A stretch of 61,974 bases of DNA from an uncultured Duodenibacillus sp. GTDB lineage: Bacteria > Pseudomonadota > Gammaproteobacteria > Burkholderiales > Burkholderiaceae_F. Both the position numbers and the translations under genes were made by a program. The notes below the pieces were generated by a model. That model had not been told where the DNA came from. It worked only from the letters and a program-made list of their open reading frames with translations, and did no database searches. This document shows, in pieces, positions 1-7,958 of the stretch (its first letter is position 1; every line of letters begins with the position of its first letter). The stretch lies in the NCBI GenBank assembly GCA_944390715.1, contig CALXQS010000011.1:1-61974 (forward strand), in the 5' to 3' direction.

Positions 1-76
1 GCGGGAGTAGCTCAGTTGGTAGAGCGCAACCTTGCCAAGGTTGAGGTCGCGAGTTCGAGACTCGTCTCCCGCTCCA
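1..76 (+). tRNA. tRNA-Gly (anticodon GCC)
   Basis: A complete cloverleaf can be drawn. The acceptor stem GCGGGAG pairs with CTCCCGC, the anticodon loop reads CTTGCCAAG with GCC in the centre, the T-loop is TTCGAGA, and CCA is encoded at the 3' end. GCC decodes glycine codons GGC and GGU. The gene starts at the first base of the window, so any tRNA partner upstream is cut off. The next 279 bases up to xseB hold no gene. Confidence 0.96.
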
Positions 77-276
77 AGTTTCCCCTTATTTTTTGAAGCA
101 TGCCTTGAATTGTCTGTCTGGACAGTTTGTTGGGCGCTCGGTTTGCTTTGCGCTGTTTTTGAAATGCGCGCCGTCGTGAGCGTGCACTCACCGTCGTTTC
201 CATTGTCGAGGCCGCGATGAACAAGCGCAGGCGTGCATTGGCTGTTTATTGAGTTTCCTCCTGTGTTCTGCTCGGC

Positions 277-282
277 TACAAT
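277..282 (+). promoter_or_regulatory. possible -10 box for the xseB-ispA-dxs operon
   Basis: TACAAT differs from the sigma-70 -10 consensus by one base. It lies 73 bases before the xseB start. At a 17-base spacing only a weak TTTCCT is available as -35 (254-259), so this is a tentative call. Confidence 0.35.
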
Positions 283-355
283 AAACGAATTGAAGTTTTT
301 GCGAGTGCGTCGCAGTCTTCAGTGATTGCGGCGCCTGTTATTTTTGAAGTTTTGT

Positions 356-589
356 ATGGCAGATCAGAAACAGGAACCGACGTTTGAAGAAGCGCTGAGC
401 GAACTCGAAGCCATTGTTGCAAAAATGGAAAACGCAGGCATGCCGCTTGAAGAAAGCGTTCAGGCTTTTACTCGCGGTACGCAGCTTGTTGGCATCTGCA
501 ATCAGAAACTTCAGGCGGCCGAGCTGCAGATCAAAAAGCTGGAAGCCGACGGGACCTTGACCGAATTCAAGGCAGAGGTCCAGGACTAG
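356..589 (+). CDS. xseB: exodeoxyribonuclease VII small subunit
   Basis: Small subunit of exonuclease VII, which helps XseA degrade single-stranded DNA in the cytoplasm. The 77 residues match the usual 70-85 of the family. The N-terminal block FEEALSELEAIVAKME and the following 'MPLEESVQAFTRG' segment are the family signature, and the rest is a predicted helical hairpin. The ATG at 356 is preferred over the in-frame codon at 326, which would add ten unrelated residues. It is the first gene of xseB-ispA-dxs, with 11 bases before ispA. The large-subunit gene xseA is not in the window. Confidence 0.93.
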   Translation: MADQKQEPTFEEALSELEAIVAKMENAGMPLEESVQAFTRGTQLVGICNQKLQAAELQIKKLEADGTLTEFKAEVQD

Positions 590-600
590 GGAGCGCAGTT

Positions 601-1533
601 GTGAGCGAAATATTGTCTCTTTCGGATCTCGATTTTGGGCAATGGGCAGAAGCCTTGCGCCGTCGATTTGAAGACAATGCGCAAAGAGCGCTTCCTGTCG
701 GCGACGGTCCCCTCGGAAAATTGTGCGAGGCAATGCGCTACGCCGTGCTCGACGGCGGCAAGCGCGTGCGTGCGCTGCTCGTGTACGGCGCAGGGCTTTT
801 GACGCAGGCTCCGATCAAGGCTCTTGATGAGGCGGCCCTTGCCGTGGAGTATGTTCATGCCTATTCGCTGGTGCACGACGATCTTCCCTGCATGGACAAT
901 GATGTTTTGAGGCGCGGCAAGCCCACGGCTCACGTCAAATTCGGCGAAGCGCAGGCAATGCTTGCGGGCGACAGCCTGCAGCCGGAAGCCTTTGAGAGGC
1001 TCGCGCAAAGCGGACTTCCTGATGCGCAGATCAATGCTCTGACGTTTTGTCTGGCGCGCGCCAGCGGCCTGCGCGGCATGTGCGGCGGCCAGATGATCGA
1101 TCTTTCAAGCGTCGGTCAAAAAATTGATATTGATACCTTGCGCCGCATGCATGAGCTCAAGACCGGCGCGCTGATCAGCGCATCGGTGCGCATGGGTGCG
1201 CTGTGCGGCAACCCCTGTCTGTACGATCGCGCAAAGCAGCCGCTTGAGGACTATTCGACGGCCCTGGGACTCGCCTTTCAGGTTGTCGACGATATTCTCG
1301 ACGTTACGGCCGATACGGCTGTTTTGGGCAAGACGGCCGGCAAGGACGTGGCGGCCGACAAGCCTACGTACGTTTCGCTTCTGGGGCTGGATCAAGCCAA
1401 AGCGTTGGCTCGCCGGTGCGAAGAGCAGGCGCTCAATGCACTGGATCGAATTGAGCTTTGCGGCGATTTTGAGAAAGGGACGTGCAGACGCCTGCGCGAA
1501 CTTGCCTGCTACGTCATCGGGAGGAATCACTGA
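601..1533 (+). CDS. ispA: farnesyl diphosphate synthase (polyprenyl synthetase family)
   Basis: Condenses dimethylallyl/geranyl diphosphate with isopentenyl diphosphate to give farnesyl diphosphate, the precursor of quinone tails and undecaprenyl carrier lipid. The 310-residue protein has the first aspartate-rich motif DDLPCMDND (about residue 97), the GGKRVR region before it and the second motif VVDDILD (about residue 230). The start is GTG. Its TGA stop overlaps the dxs ATG as TGATG, indicating translational coupling. Sitting in xseB-ispA-dxs, it is co-transcribed with the enzyme that feeds the same pathway. The product length was assigned by family, not tested. Confidence 0.95.
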   Translation: MSEILSLSDLDFGQWAEALRRRFEDNAQRALPVGDGPLGKLCEAMRYAVLDGGKRVRALLVYGAGLLTQAPIKALDEAALAVEYVHAYSLVHDDLPCMDNDVLRRGKPTAHVKFGEAQAMLAGDSLQPEAFERLAQSGLPDAQINALTFCLARASGLRGMCGGQMIDLSSVGQKIDIDTLRRMHELKTGALISASVRMGALCGNPCLYDRAKQPLEDYSTALGLAFQVVDDILDVTADTAVLGKTAGKDVAADKPTYVSLLGLDQAKALARRCEEQALNALDRIELCGDFEKGTCRRLRELACYVIGRNH

Positions 1534-3488
1534 TGGCGCTCAAGGATCTTGAGGGCGCACCGCTCACTGATTTTCCTCAGGAAGAGGACTACGCATTCCT
1601 CAAGCAGATTGACTCGCCTGAAGATCTCAGAAAGTTTCCTGAGGAAGCGCTCCCCGAGGTGGTGCGTGAATTGCGCGCCTATATGCTCGAGACCGTGAGT
1701 CAGACCGGCGGCCATTTATCGAGCTCGCTCGGCGCAGCCGATCTGGCTGTGGCATTGCACTATGTCTTTCAGACGCCTCAAGACTGCATCATCTGGGACG
1801 TGGGCCACCAGGCCTATGCCCACAAAATTCTGACAGGTCGCCGGGAGGCGATGAAGACCCTCAGAAAGACTGACGGCATTTCAGGATTTCCGAAACGTTC
1901 CGAGAGTCAATACGATGCTTTTGGAACAGCACATTCGTCGACATCAATTTCCGCTGCGCTCGGCATGGCGGTTGCCGATCAGCTCGCCGGCCGCACGGAT
2001 CGCTGGCATATAGCTGTGATCGGCGACGGTGCGCTTACGGGAGGCATGGCGGTCGAGGCTTTGAATCATGCAGGCGTCTACAAAAAAGGCGTCAAGCTGC
2101 TCATCATTCTCAACGACAACGATTGCTCGATTTCTCCCCCCGCGGGTGCCCTTTCCGGACATTTGGCCAAGCTTGTCAGCACGCGCCCTGTCTGGAAGGC
2201 GCGCGAATTGAGCAAATCCATGCTCAAGCCCGTGCCTGTACTGTGGGATTTCGCCAAGCGGGTTGAAAAGCAGACGGTGAACTTTTTAAGTCCTCCGTCC
2301 AGTCTTTTTTCAAGTTTTGATCTCAACTACTTCGGGCCCTTTGACGGGCATGATTTGGCCGGTCTCATCAGCGTGCTCAAAAACCTGCGCAATCTTGACT
2401 GCCCGGCAGTTCTGCATGTCAAAACGAGAAAGGGCATGGGGTATTCGCCTGCCATGAATGATCCGACGCTTTATCACGGCGTCGGCTCTTTCGATCCCAA
2501 AAGGGGCATTCTCAAAAAGCTTTCCGATCCGGCTCATCCGAACTACACCAAGGTTTTTTCCGACTGGATCTGCGACATGGGCGCCGTTGACGAGCATTTG
2601 TACGCCATTACGCCGGCGATGCGTGAAGGCAGCGGGCTTGTGGAGTTTGAAAAGCGCTTTGCCAGTCGCTACAGCGATGTCGCCATTGCCGAGCAGCACG
2701 CGGTGACGTTTGCCGCAGGGCTCGCCTGTCAGGGCATGCATCCGGTGGTGGCGATCTATTCGACCTTTGCACAGCGCGCCTACGACCAGATCGTGCACGA
2801 CGTGGCGTTGCAGAATTTGCCGGTCATGTTTGCCATTGATCGCGGCGGCTTGGTGGGGGCTGACGGTGCAACGCATCAGGGGGCATTTGACATTGCTTTT
2901 CTGCGTTCTCTCCCCAATATGACGGTGATGACGCCAAGCGATGAGAACGAATGCCGACAGATGCTGACAACTGCGTTTCGCATGAAGACGCCCGCAGCGG
3001 TGCGCTATCCTCGCGGAAAAGGCCCGGGCGTGCCTGTTGAGCGCACGCTGCAGAGCTTGGAAATCGGCAAAAGCCGTACGCTTCTGCGTGCCGGCAGCGG
3101 GGCTCCCCGCGTGGCGATTTTGGCCTTCGGCTCCATGGTTTGGAGGCTTCACGACATGGCCCGCGAGATCGGCGCGACGTTGATCGATATGCGCTTTGTC
3201 AAGCCGATGGACTGCGAGGCCGTGCTTGAAGCAGCCCGCACGCACGATCTTTTGGTCACGGCTGAGGAGGGCGTCATTGCAGGCGGAGCCGGCAGTTGTG
3301 TTTTGGAGCTGCTGGCGCGCGAGGCACTCTGCGTTCCCCTGTTGCAAGTCGGCATTCCGGATCAGTTCATCGATCACGGCGACGTTGATGTTCTATTCGA
3401 GCGCTGCGGCATGGATCCGGCGAGCGTGCGTAAAAAGATTGACGCAATGCTAAAAAAAATCTGCGTGAACGGGGCTTGCAGCGCCTAA
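1533..3488 (+). CDS. dxs: 1-deoxy-D-xylulose-5-phosphate synthase
   Basis: Thiamine-diphosphate enzyme joining pyruvate and glyceraldehyde 3-phosphate, the entry step of the MEP isoprenoid pathway. At 651 residues it is slightly longer than the usual ~620. Visible motifs are VGHQAYAHKILTGR near residue 80, the ThDP motif GDGALTGGM followed by ILNDND near residue 150, and the transketolase-type pyrimidine-domain segment AEQHAVTFAAGLA around residue 385. The ATG overlaps the ispA stop and has GGGAGG a few bases upstream. No other MEP gene is nearby. Confidence 0.96.
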   Translation: MALKDLEGAPLTDFPQEEDYAFLKQIDSPEDLRKFPEEALPEVVRELRAYMLETVSQTGGHLSSSLGAADLAVALHYVFQTPQDCIIWDVGHQAYAHKILTGRREAMKTLRKTDGISGFPKRSESQYDAFGTAHSSTSISAALGMAVADQLAGRTDRWHIAVIGDGALTGGMAVEALNHAGVYKKGVKLLIILNDNDCSISPPAGALSGHLAKLVSTRPVWKARELSKSMLKPVPVLWDFAKRVEKQTVNFLSPPSSLFSSFDLNYFGPFDGHDLAGLISVLKNLRNLDCPAVLHVKTRKGMGYSPAMNDPTLYHGVGSFDPKRGILKKLSDPAHPNYTKVFSDWICDMGAVDEHLYAITPAMREGSGLVEFEKRFASRYSDVAIAEQHAVTFAAGLACQGMHPVVAIYSTFAQRAYDQIVHDVALQNLPVMFAIDRGGLVGADGATHQGAFDIAFLRSLPNMTVMTPSDENECRQMLTTAFRMKTPAAVRYPRGKGPGVPVERTLQSLEIGKSRTLLRAGSGAPRVAILAFGSMVWRLHDMAREIGATLIDMRFVKPMDCEAVLEAARTHDLLVTAEEGVIAGGAGSCVLELLAREALCVPLLQVGIPDQFIDHGDVDVLFERCGMDPASVRKKIDAMLKKICVNGACSA

Positions 3489-3507
3489 AATCCAAGAAGA
3501 AGTCCCG

Positions 3508-3581
3508 TGCAGGATCCTCAGGCTCCTGCATCTAGAAGCGTCGGGCTGGGAAGAGAGCGCAGTCATTTAATGCTGTGCTCT
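3508..3581 (+). terminator. two hairpins after dxs (terminator-like)
   Basis: TGCAGGA (3508-3514) pairs perfectly with TCCTGCA (3524-3530). AGAGCGCAG (3554-3562) pairs with CTGTGCTCT (3573-3581) with one G-U. Neither is followed by a long U-run, so intrinsic termination after dxs is only suggested. Confidence 0.35.
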
Positions 3582-3614
3582 AGAGCCTGACGCACACCTG
3601 TGCAATGGTTTCCT

Positions 3615-4649
3615 ATGACAGACACTGAACTGAAGGCTCTCGGCGTTGTTCGCAACGCGGATCTCAAACCTCTGACGACTTTTGCCGTTCCGGCCAAGGC
3701 TAAGTTTTATGTTGAGGTCAAAAGCCTCGATGCGCTTCGGCGCGTGCTCTCACACCCAGAGCTGAGCCGTGAGCCTCGTCTTGTGCTGGGGGGCGGATCG
3801 AATATCTTGTTTACGAAGGATTTCGATGGTCTAGTGATCGGCATGAGAATCGACTTTCTCGAGGAGATCGGTCAAACCGAGCATTCGAGAACGATTCGCG
3901 TGGGAGCAGGCAGAAGCTGGAGTCAAACGGTTGACGAGACGCTCGAGCGCGGCTGGCCCGGACTTGAAAATCTCGCGCTTGTGCCCGGGACGGTCGGCGG
4001 GGCTGCCGTTCAGAACATCGGAGCCTACGGTCTTGAGGCGGCCGAGCGCATCACAAAGGTGGAGTGCCTGGATGCCCGTACGCTTGAGCCTTGTGTTTTG
4101 GATGTCGACGAATGCGACTACGGCTACCGCAGCAGCATTTTTAAGTCTGAGCAGTGCGCAGATCTCATCGTTGTGTCGGTGGTGCTGGAGCTGCCCAAGG
4201 TGTTTGAGCCCCGCATCGCGTACAAGGAGCTGGCCGCCGTCTTTGCCGATGCAAAGCCGCAGACGCCGATGGAGGTTGCTCAAGCCGTGAAGTCGATACG
4301 CCGCAAAAAGCTGCCCGACCCTGCAGAGCTTCCCAATGCCGGCAGTTTTTTCAAAAATCCCGTTGTCACACGCATCAAACAGCGCCATCTTCTCGAGGAC
4401 ATGCCTCAGCTTGTTTCCTATCCATTGGCGGGCGGCCGTGCGAAGCTTGCTGCCGGATGGCTCATCGAGGCCGTCGGCATGAAGGGCAAGAGGGCGGGCG
4501 ATGCTGCTGTTTATGACCGCCAGGCCCTGGTTCTGGTCAATTACGGCAACGCGACCGGCGAGCAGATCAAAGCTCTGGCCGATGAAGTTGCCGGCAAGGT
4601 GCGGCTGCGCTTCGGCGTAAAGCTTGAGCCTGAGCCCGTCATCATTTGA
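3615..4649 (+). CDS. murB: UDP-N-acetylenolpyruvoylglucosamine reductase
   Basis: FAD/NADPH enzyme that reduces the enolpyruvyl group to give UDP-N-acetylmuramic acid, the second committed step of peptidoglycan synthesis. In about 344 residues it shows the FAD-site stretch LVLGGGSNILF near residue 55, YGYRSSIFK near residue 170, PNAGSFFKNPVV with the catalytic serine near residue 245, and a terminal glutamate-containing segment. The YR-S-FK insert marks the type I (E. coli-like) form. ATG 3615 gives the natural N-terminus; an in-frame GTG at 3600 would add five residues. No clear Shine-Dalgarno sequence is visible for either start. Confidence 0.95.
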   Translation: MTDTELKALGVVRNADLKPLTTFAVPAKAKFYVEVKSLDALRRVLSHPELSREPRLVLGGGSNILFTKDFDGLVIGMRIDFLEEIGQTEHSRTIRVGAGRSWSQTVDETLERGWPGLENLALVPGTVGGAAVQNIGAYGLEAAERITKVECLDARTLEPCVLDVDECDYGYRSSIFKSEQCADLIVVSVVLELPKVFEPRIAYKELAAVFADAKPQTPMEVAQAVKSIRRKKLPDPAELPNAGSFFKNPVVTRIKQRHLLEDMPQLVSYPLAGGRAKLAAGWLIEAVGMKGKRAGDAAVYDRQALVLVNYGNATGEQIKALADEVAGKVRLRFGVKLEPEPVII

Positions 4650-4743
4650 GACAATTTTTTGTCTTTGCCTGCTGCGGCGTCGTTGAACAGATAGCGCATA
4701 ATCGAGCCTCAGAAGTGAGCTGAAATCGGCATGGGAGGGAAAT

Positions 4744-5433
4744 TTGGCCGTGATCAAGCAAGGTGTGGCTGCGCGTGCTGCGTGTGAAGCAAACTATACG
4801 GTGGGCGAAGAGATCGCCAATGCCGTGACGCACGGCGTCGCGGCGCTTTTGTCTGTGGCAGGGCTTGCCGTTTTGGTTGCCTTTGCCGTTGTCTATTCCG
4901 GATCGGCCAAGGTTGTTGCAGCCGTAAGCGTCTTTGGCGCGAGCATGATTTTTCTTTACACGGCTTCTGCGCTTTACCACGCCATTCCCAATGCACGAGC
5001 CAAGAAGGTGCTGCAGGTGATCGACCACTCGATGATCTATGTTCTCATCGCCGGCTCCTACACGCCTTTTTGCCTCATTACGCTCGAGGGCGTAACGGGC
5101 ATTGTGCTGTGTGTTGTAGTCTGGCTGATTGCCGTCGTGGGAATTTCCCTTCAAAGCCTGCTGCTTAAAAAAAGCGATTGGATCAATTGTCTTTTGTATC
5201 TTGTCATGGGATGGCTTGCCATTTTCGTGATTGATCCGCTGACTGAAGAGCTGCAGACGGCTGGCCTGTGGCTGCTTGTTGCGGGAGGCATCGCTTACAG
5301 CGTCGGCGTGATTTTCTATGTGGCTGAGCGCATTCCTTATTCTCACGCCATTTGGCACGGATTCGTTTTTGCGGGCACGTGCCTGCAGTTTTTTTCAGTT
5401 CTTTTGTACGTTATTCCTGGAGTGTGGTCTTGA
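4744..5433 (+). CDS. hemolysin III / PAQR-family membrane protein
   Basis: Integral membrane protein of the YqfA/hemolysin III family (PAQR superfamily), 229 residues with about seven hydrophobic segments. Family landmarks are the N-terminal EEIANAVTHG, LYHAIPNARAKKVLQVIDHS around residue 80, and the C-terminal HAIWHGFVFAG. The histidines and aspartate in these blocks are the proposed metal site of the family. Its biological role is uncertain despite the name. GGGAGG lies about five bases before a TTG at 4744; GTG at 4750 is the alternative start. The stop overlaps the start of the next gene. Confidence 0.88.
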   Translation: MAVIKQGVAARAACEANYTVGEEIANAVTHGVAALLSVAGLAVLVAFAVVYSGSAKVVAAVSVFGASMIFLYTASALYHAIPNARAKKVLQVIDHSMIYVLIAGSYTPFCLITLEGVTGIVLCVVVWLIAVVGISLQSLLLKKSDWINCLLYLVMGWLAIFVIDPLTEELQTAGLWLLVAGGIAYSVGVIFYVAERIPYSHAIWHGFVFAGTCLQFFSVLLYVIPGVWS

Positions 5434-6065
5434 GCCCGTGCGCGTGTTTTGCCAACGACGACTTTGACGGTGCTGTTGCCGTTTTTGATGAAATCTGGGG
5501 ATGGGAACTGGATGCTGATGCGCCGAGCGAACGCGAAAATCTTGCTGTTTTCTATGTGGCGGGTGCTTTGGCCACATCCAACTGGGTGCAGGTTGTTCGT
5601 GATGAGCAAGGGCTTAGGGCGCTTTTATGCGCCGACATCAGAGGAAAAGCTGACTGCGCGCATGATCGAGCCCTGTACACGGCGATCGCTCTGGAGCGCC
5701 GCCGCCGGATGCAGGCATCACAGGCCGGACGATGGATTCTGGACTTTTACAACAAGATTGAAGCCGTCAATGCCGATCTTTTAGGACAGATGAACAAGGC
5801 CGGACTTGGCTGGGAGGCGGAATTGAAGCTTTTGATCACTTCGCCTGCCGCGCGAGGAAAAGGCTGCGCCTCGGCACTGGTTTCTGCGTGCTTTCAAGAC
5901 GCGGCAGCTTGCGGCGCCAAATGGTGCATGCTTCTAACCGACACGCACTGCAGCTGGCAGTACTACGAAAAGACCGGCTGGAGTCTGGCGGCCCGCAAAC
6001 CGTGGTCCGACGGCAGCGGCATTGTAGGATTTGCCTACCGCAAGCAGCCTGATGCGCTGCGTTAG
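5430..6065 (+). CDS. GNAT family N-acetyltransferase
   Basis: Predicted acyl-CoA-dependent N-acetyltransferase of unknown substrate, about 211 residues. The acetyl-CoA pyrophosphate-binding motif A is visible as SPAARGKGCASALV (about residue 145), followed by 'YYEKTGW', a typical motif B ending. The TTG at 5430 overlaps the TGA of the hemolysin III gene and has GGAG seven bases before it, so the two are probably translationally coupled. A GTG at 5424 is possible. Its last bases overlap the convergent small gene. Confidence 0.82.
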   Translation: MSPCACFANDDFDGAVAVFDEIWGWELDADAPSERENLAVFYVAGALATSNWVQVVRDEQGLRALLCADIRGKADCAHDRALYTAIALERRRRMQASQAGRWILDFYNKIEAVNADLLGQMNKAGLGWEAELKLLITSPAARGKGCASALVSACFQDAAACGAKWCMLLTDTHCSWQYYEKTGWSLAARKPWSDGSGIVGFAYRKQPDALR

Positions 6066-6361
6066 TTTTCCGGCTTGCCGTCTTCGGGGCGATCGGCGCA
6101 GCTGAGCTTACCCATTTTGAAGGGCATTGCGGCCGGCCAGGCGACAAGCTCGTCGTGATCGACTTCATCAATTGCCGCAGGCCCCGTGCCGGCCGTGTTG
6201 ACGGCAAAATTGAGCTTGGCGTAGAGCTCGGGGATCTCATGCTCAAGCACGCCGGCGGCACGGCGCGGATCGCTTTCAATGCGGTCAATGGCCTGGGCCA
6301 GCGTTTCGGCCGCGTCGTTTAATGCGTCAAGAAGCCATTGCGAGTCGATGCAGTTCGTCAT
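6062..6361 (-). CDS. small hypothetical protein, 99 residues
   Basis: I do not recognise a family. The product is acidic, with an N-terminal helical part (WLLDALNDAAETLAQAIDR) and a Cys/Asp-rich tail, no signal peptide and no membrane segment. It converges with the GNAT gene and overlaps it by four bases. Support comes from an amphipathic, protein-like composition and a clean fit between neighbours. The Shine-Dalgarno region is poor, so the start is unsure. Confidence 0.6.
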   Translation of the reverse strand: MTNCIDSQWLLDALNDAAETLAQAIDRIESDPRRAAGVLEHEIPELYAKLNFAVNTAGTGPAAIDEVDHDELVAWPAAMPFKMGKLSCADRPEDGKPEN

Positions 6362-6732
6362 GAAAAAATCGGCGAACGGACCTTTGCTCAGGATCCGAGA
6401 CTTCGCCGCCTCCTAGAAAAAATGTGCCATTGACGGCCGTCAGCGTTGCCTTTGCAGCGTCACAGAAGCGGGAAAAAGGCTTCTTGCTTCAGTCCAGATT
6501 CGAAAAACATTGGCGGCGCCGATTTTCGGCAGGGGACTTCGGCAAAAAACGAGCTTGCTCCAACGACGGCAGTCGTCTTGGGCGCAAAGTGTACGCACTT
6601 TTTGTGCACAAATGCCAAAACCCATTCGTCAGTGCAGCAGGATTCTCGAAATTTCCCTATAAGATGTGCAAAGCTGCGCATAAAAAAGAGCGGCGCTTTC
6701 AAAAATCTTTTCATCAACGCTGGGAACAAGAC
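6362..6732. other. gene-free stretch between small hypothetical gene and aroC
   Basis: 371 bases separate a minus-strand gene start from the aroC start. An open frame runs upstream of aroC through this stretch, but its protein is not chorismate-synthase-like and is probably untranslated. A possible -10 box TATAAG at 6658-6663 lies about 70 bases before aroC. No tRNA, repeat or terminator is seen. Confidence 0.5.
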
Positions 6733-7818
6733 ATGGCCTCATCGAGCACCGGACAAATGTTTGTCGTGACCAACTTCGGCGAAAGCCACGGACCGGCAGT
6801 CGGCTGCGTCATTGACGGCTGCCCCCCTGGACTGGAGCTTTCCGTTGAAGACATTCAGCGCGACCTTGACCGACGCAGGCCCGGAACGAGCCGGTTTGTT
6901 ACGCAGCGCCGGGAAAGCGACGCCGTGCATATTCTTTCGGGCGTGTATGAGGGCAAGACGACGGGCACGCCCATAGCCTTGATCATCTACAACGAAGATC
7001 AGCGCAGCAAAGACTACGGCAGCATTGCGCACCAGTATCGTCCGGCTCATGCCGATTGGGGGTACATGGCAAAATTTGGCATCAGGGATCCCAGAGGGGG
7101 CGGGCGTTCTTCGGCTCGACTGACGGCGCCGACGGTGGCCGCGGGCGCTGTGGCAAGAAAGTGGCTCAAGACGCGTCTGGGCATCGAAATACGCGCTTGT
7201 CTGACTTCTTTGGGAGATATGCCTGTGCGCTTTGAGGGCTGGGAGCATGTTTGCGGCAATCCGTTTTTTGCGCCCAATGAATCCCAGATCGAAGAACTTC
7301 AGGCAAAAGTCGATGCTGTTCGAAAAGAAGGAGACTCAATCGGCGCTGAGTTGATGGTTGTTGCCGAAGGGGTGCCGGCGGGATTGGGCAATCCGGTCTA
7401 TGACAGGCTCGATGCAAGGCTTGCCTATGCTCTGATGGGAGTCAACGCAGTAAAAGGGGTGGAAATCGGCGATGGCTTTGCGGCAAGCCGGCTCAAAGGA
7501 ACGCACAACGCCGATCGGATGCTTGTTCAAGGATTTGCGTCAAACCACGCAGGCGGCGTTCTTGGCGGGATTTCCACATCAGCGCCGATTGTGGCGCGCG
7601 TGGCAATCAAGCCCACGCCCTCTGTGAGTTCGCCTCTTGAGAGTCTCGATGAAGAAGGCAATCCCGTCGTCGTCGTCACCAAGGGACGCCACGATCCTTG
7701 CGTAGGATTGCGTGCAGCTCCCGTACTCGAAGCTGTCGTTGCCCTTGTGCTTGCCGATGCGGCTCTCATGCAGATGGGGCAATGCGGAAATTACGGCAGG
7801 CCGTACGGGAAGATTTGA
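6733..7818 (+). CDS. aroC: chorismate synthase
   Basis: Last shikimate enzyme; converts 5-enolpyruvylshikimate-3-phosphate to chorismate using reduced FMN. The 361 residues match the family. Signatures: [18 protein letters not shown] at the N-terminus, the FMN-site block [20 protein letters not shown] near residue 125 (the ARLT variant is common in betaproteobacteria), [14 protein letters not shown] near residue 275, and a conserved C-terminal [13 protein letters not shown] 6733 restores the canonical N-terminus. It converges on rne. Confidence 0.96.
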   Translation: MASSSTGQMFVVTNFGESHGPAVGCVIDGCPPGLELSVEDIQRDLDRRRPGTSRFVTQRRESDAVHILSGVYEGKTTGTPIALIIYNEDQRSKDYGSIAHQYRPAHADWGYMAKFGIRDPRGGGRSSARLTAPTVAAGAVARKWLKTRLGIEIRACLTSLGDMPVRFEGWEHVCGNPFFAPNESQIEELQAKVDAVRKEGDSIGAELMVVAEGVPAGLGNPVYDRLDARLAYALMGVNAVKGVEIGDGFAASRLKGTHNADRMLVQGFASNHAGGVLGGISTSAPIVARVAIKPTPSVSSPLESLDEEGNPVVVVTKGRHDPCVGLRAAPVLEAVVALVLADAALMQMGQCGNYGRPYGKI

Positions 7819-7917
7819 GAATCTGCAAAGAGCAAAGCTCCATTTCGGCAGCTGGTTTTGGCTGTCTGAACAGACGCATTGCCTGACGGGATTGGCCGCA
7901 AGTTTTTGTTTGATGTC

Positions 7918-7951
7918 GTCCGCTGCAGGACTGATTCGACCTGCAGCGGAC
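7918..7951. terminator. perfect 12-bp stem-loop between convergent aroC and rne
   Basis: GTCCGCTGCAGG (7918-7929) pairs perfectly with CCTGCAGCGGAC (7940-7951) around a 10-base loop. It is the only strong structure between the ends of the two convergent genes. There is no U-run on either side, so it may act as a 3'-end stabiliser or barrier and not as a classical terminator. Confidence 0.5.
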
Positions 7952-7958
7952 AAACGTC

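Noticed and set aside
2310..3377. 355-residue frame antisense to dxs
   Set aside because: Shadow of dxs with no recognisable features.
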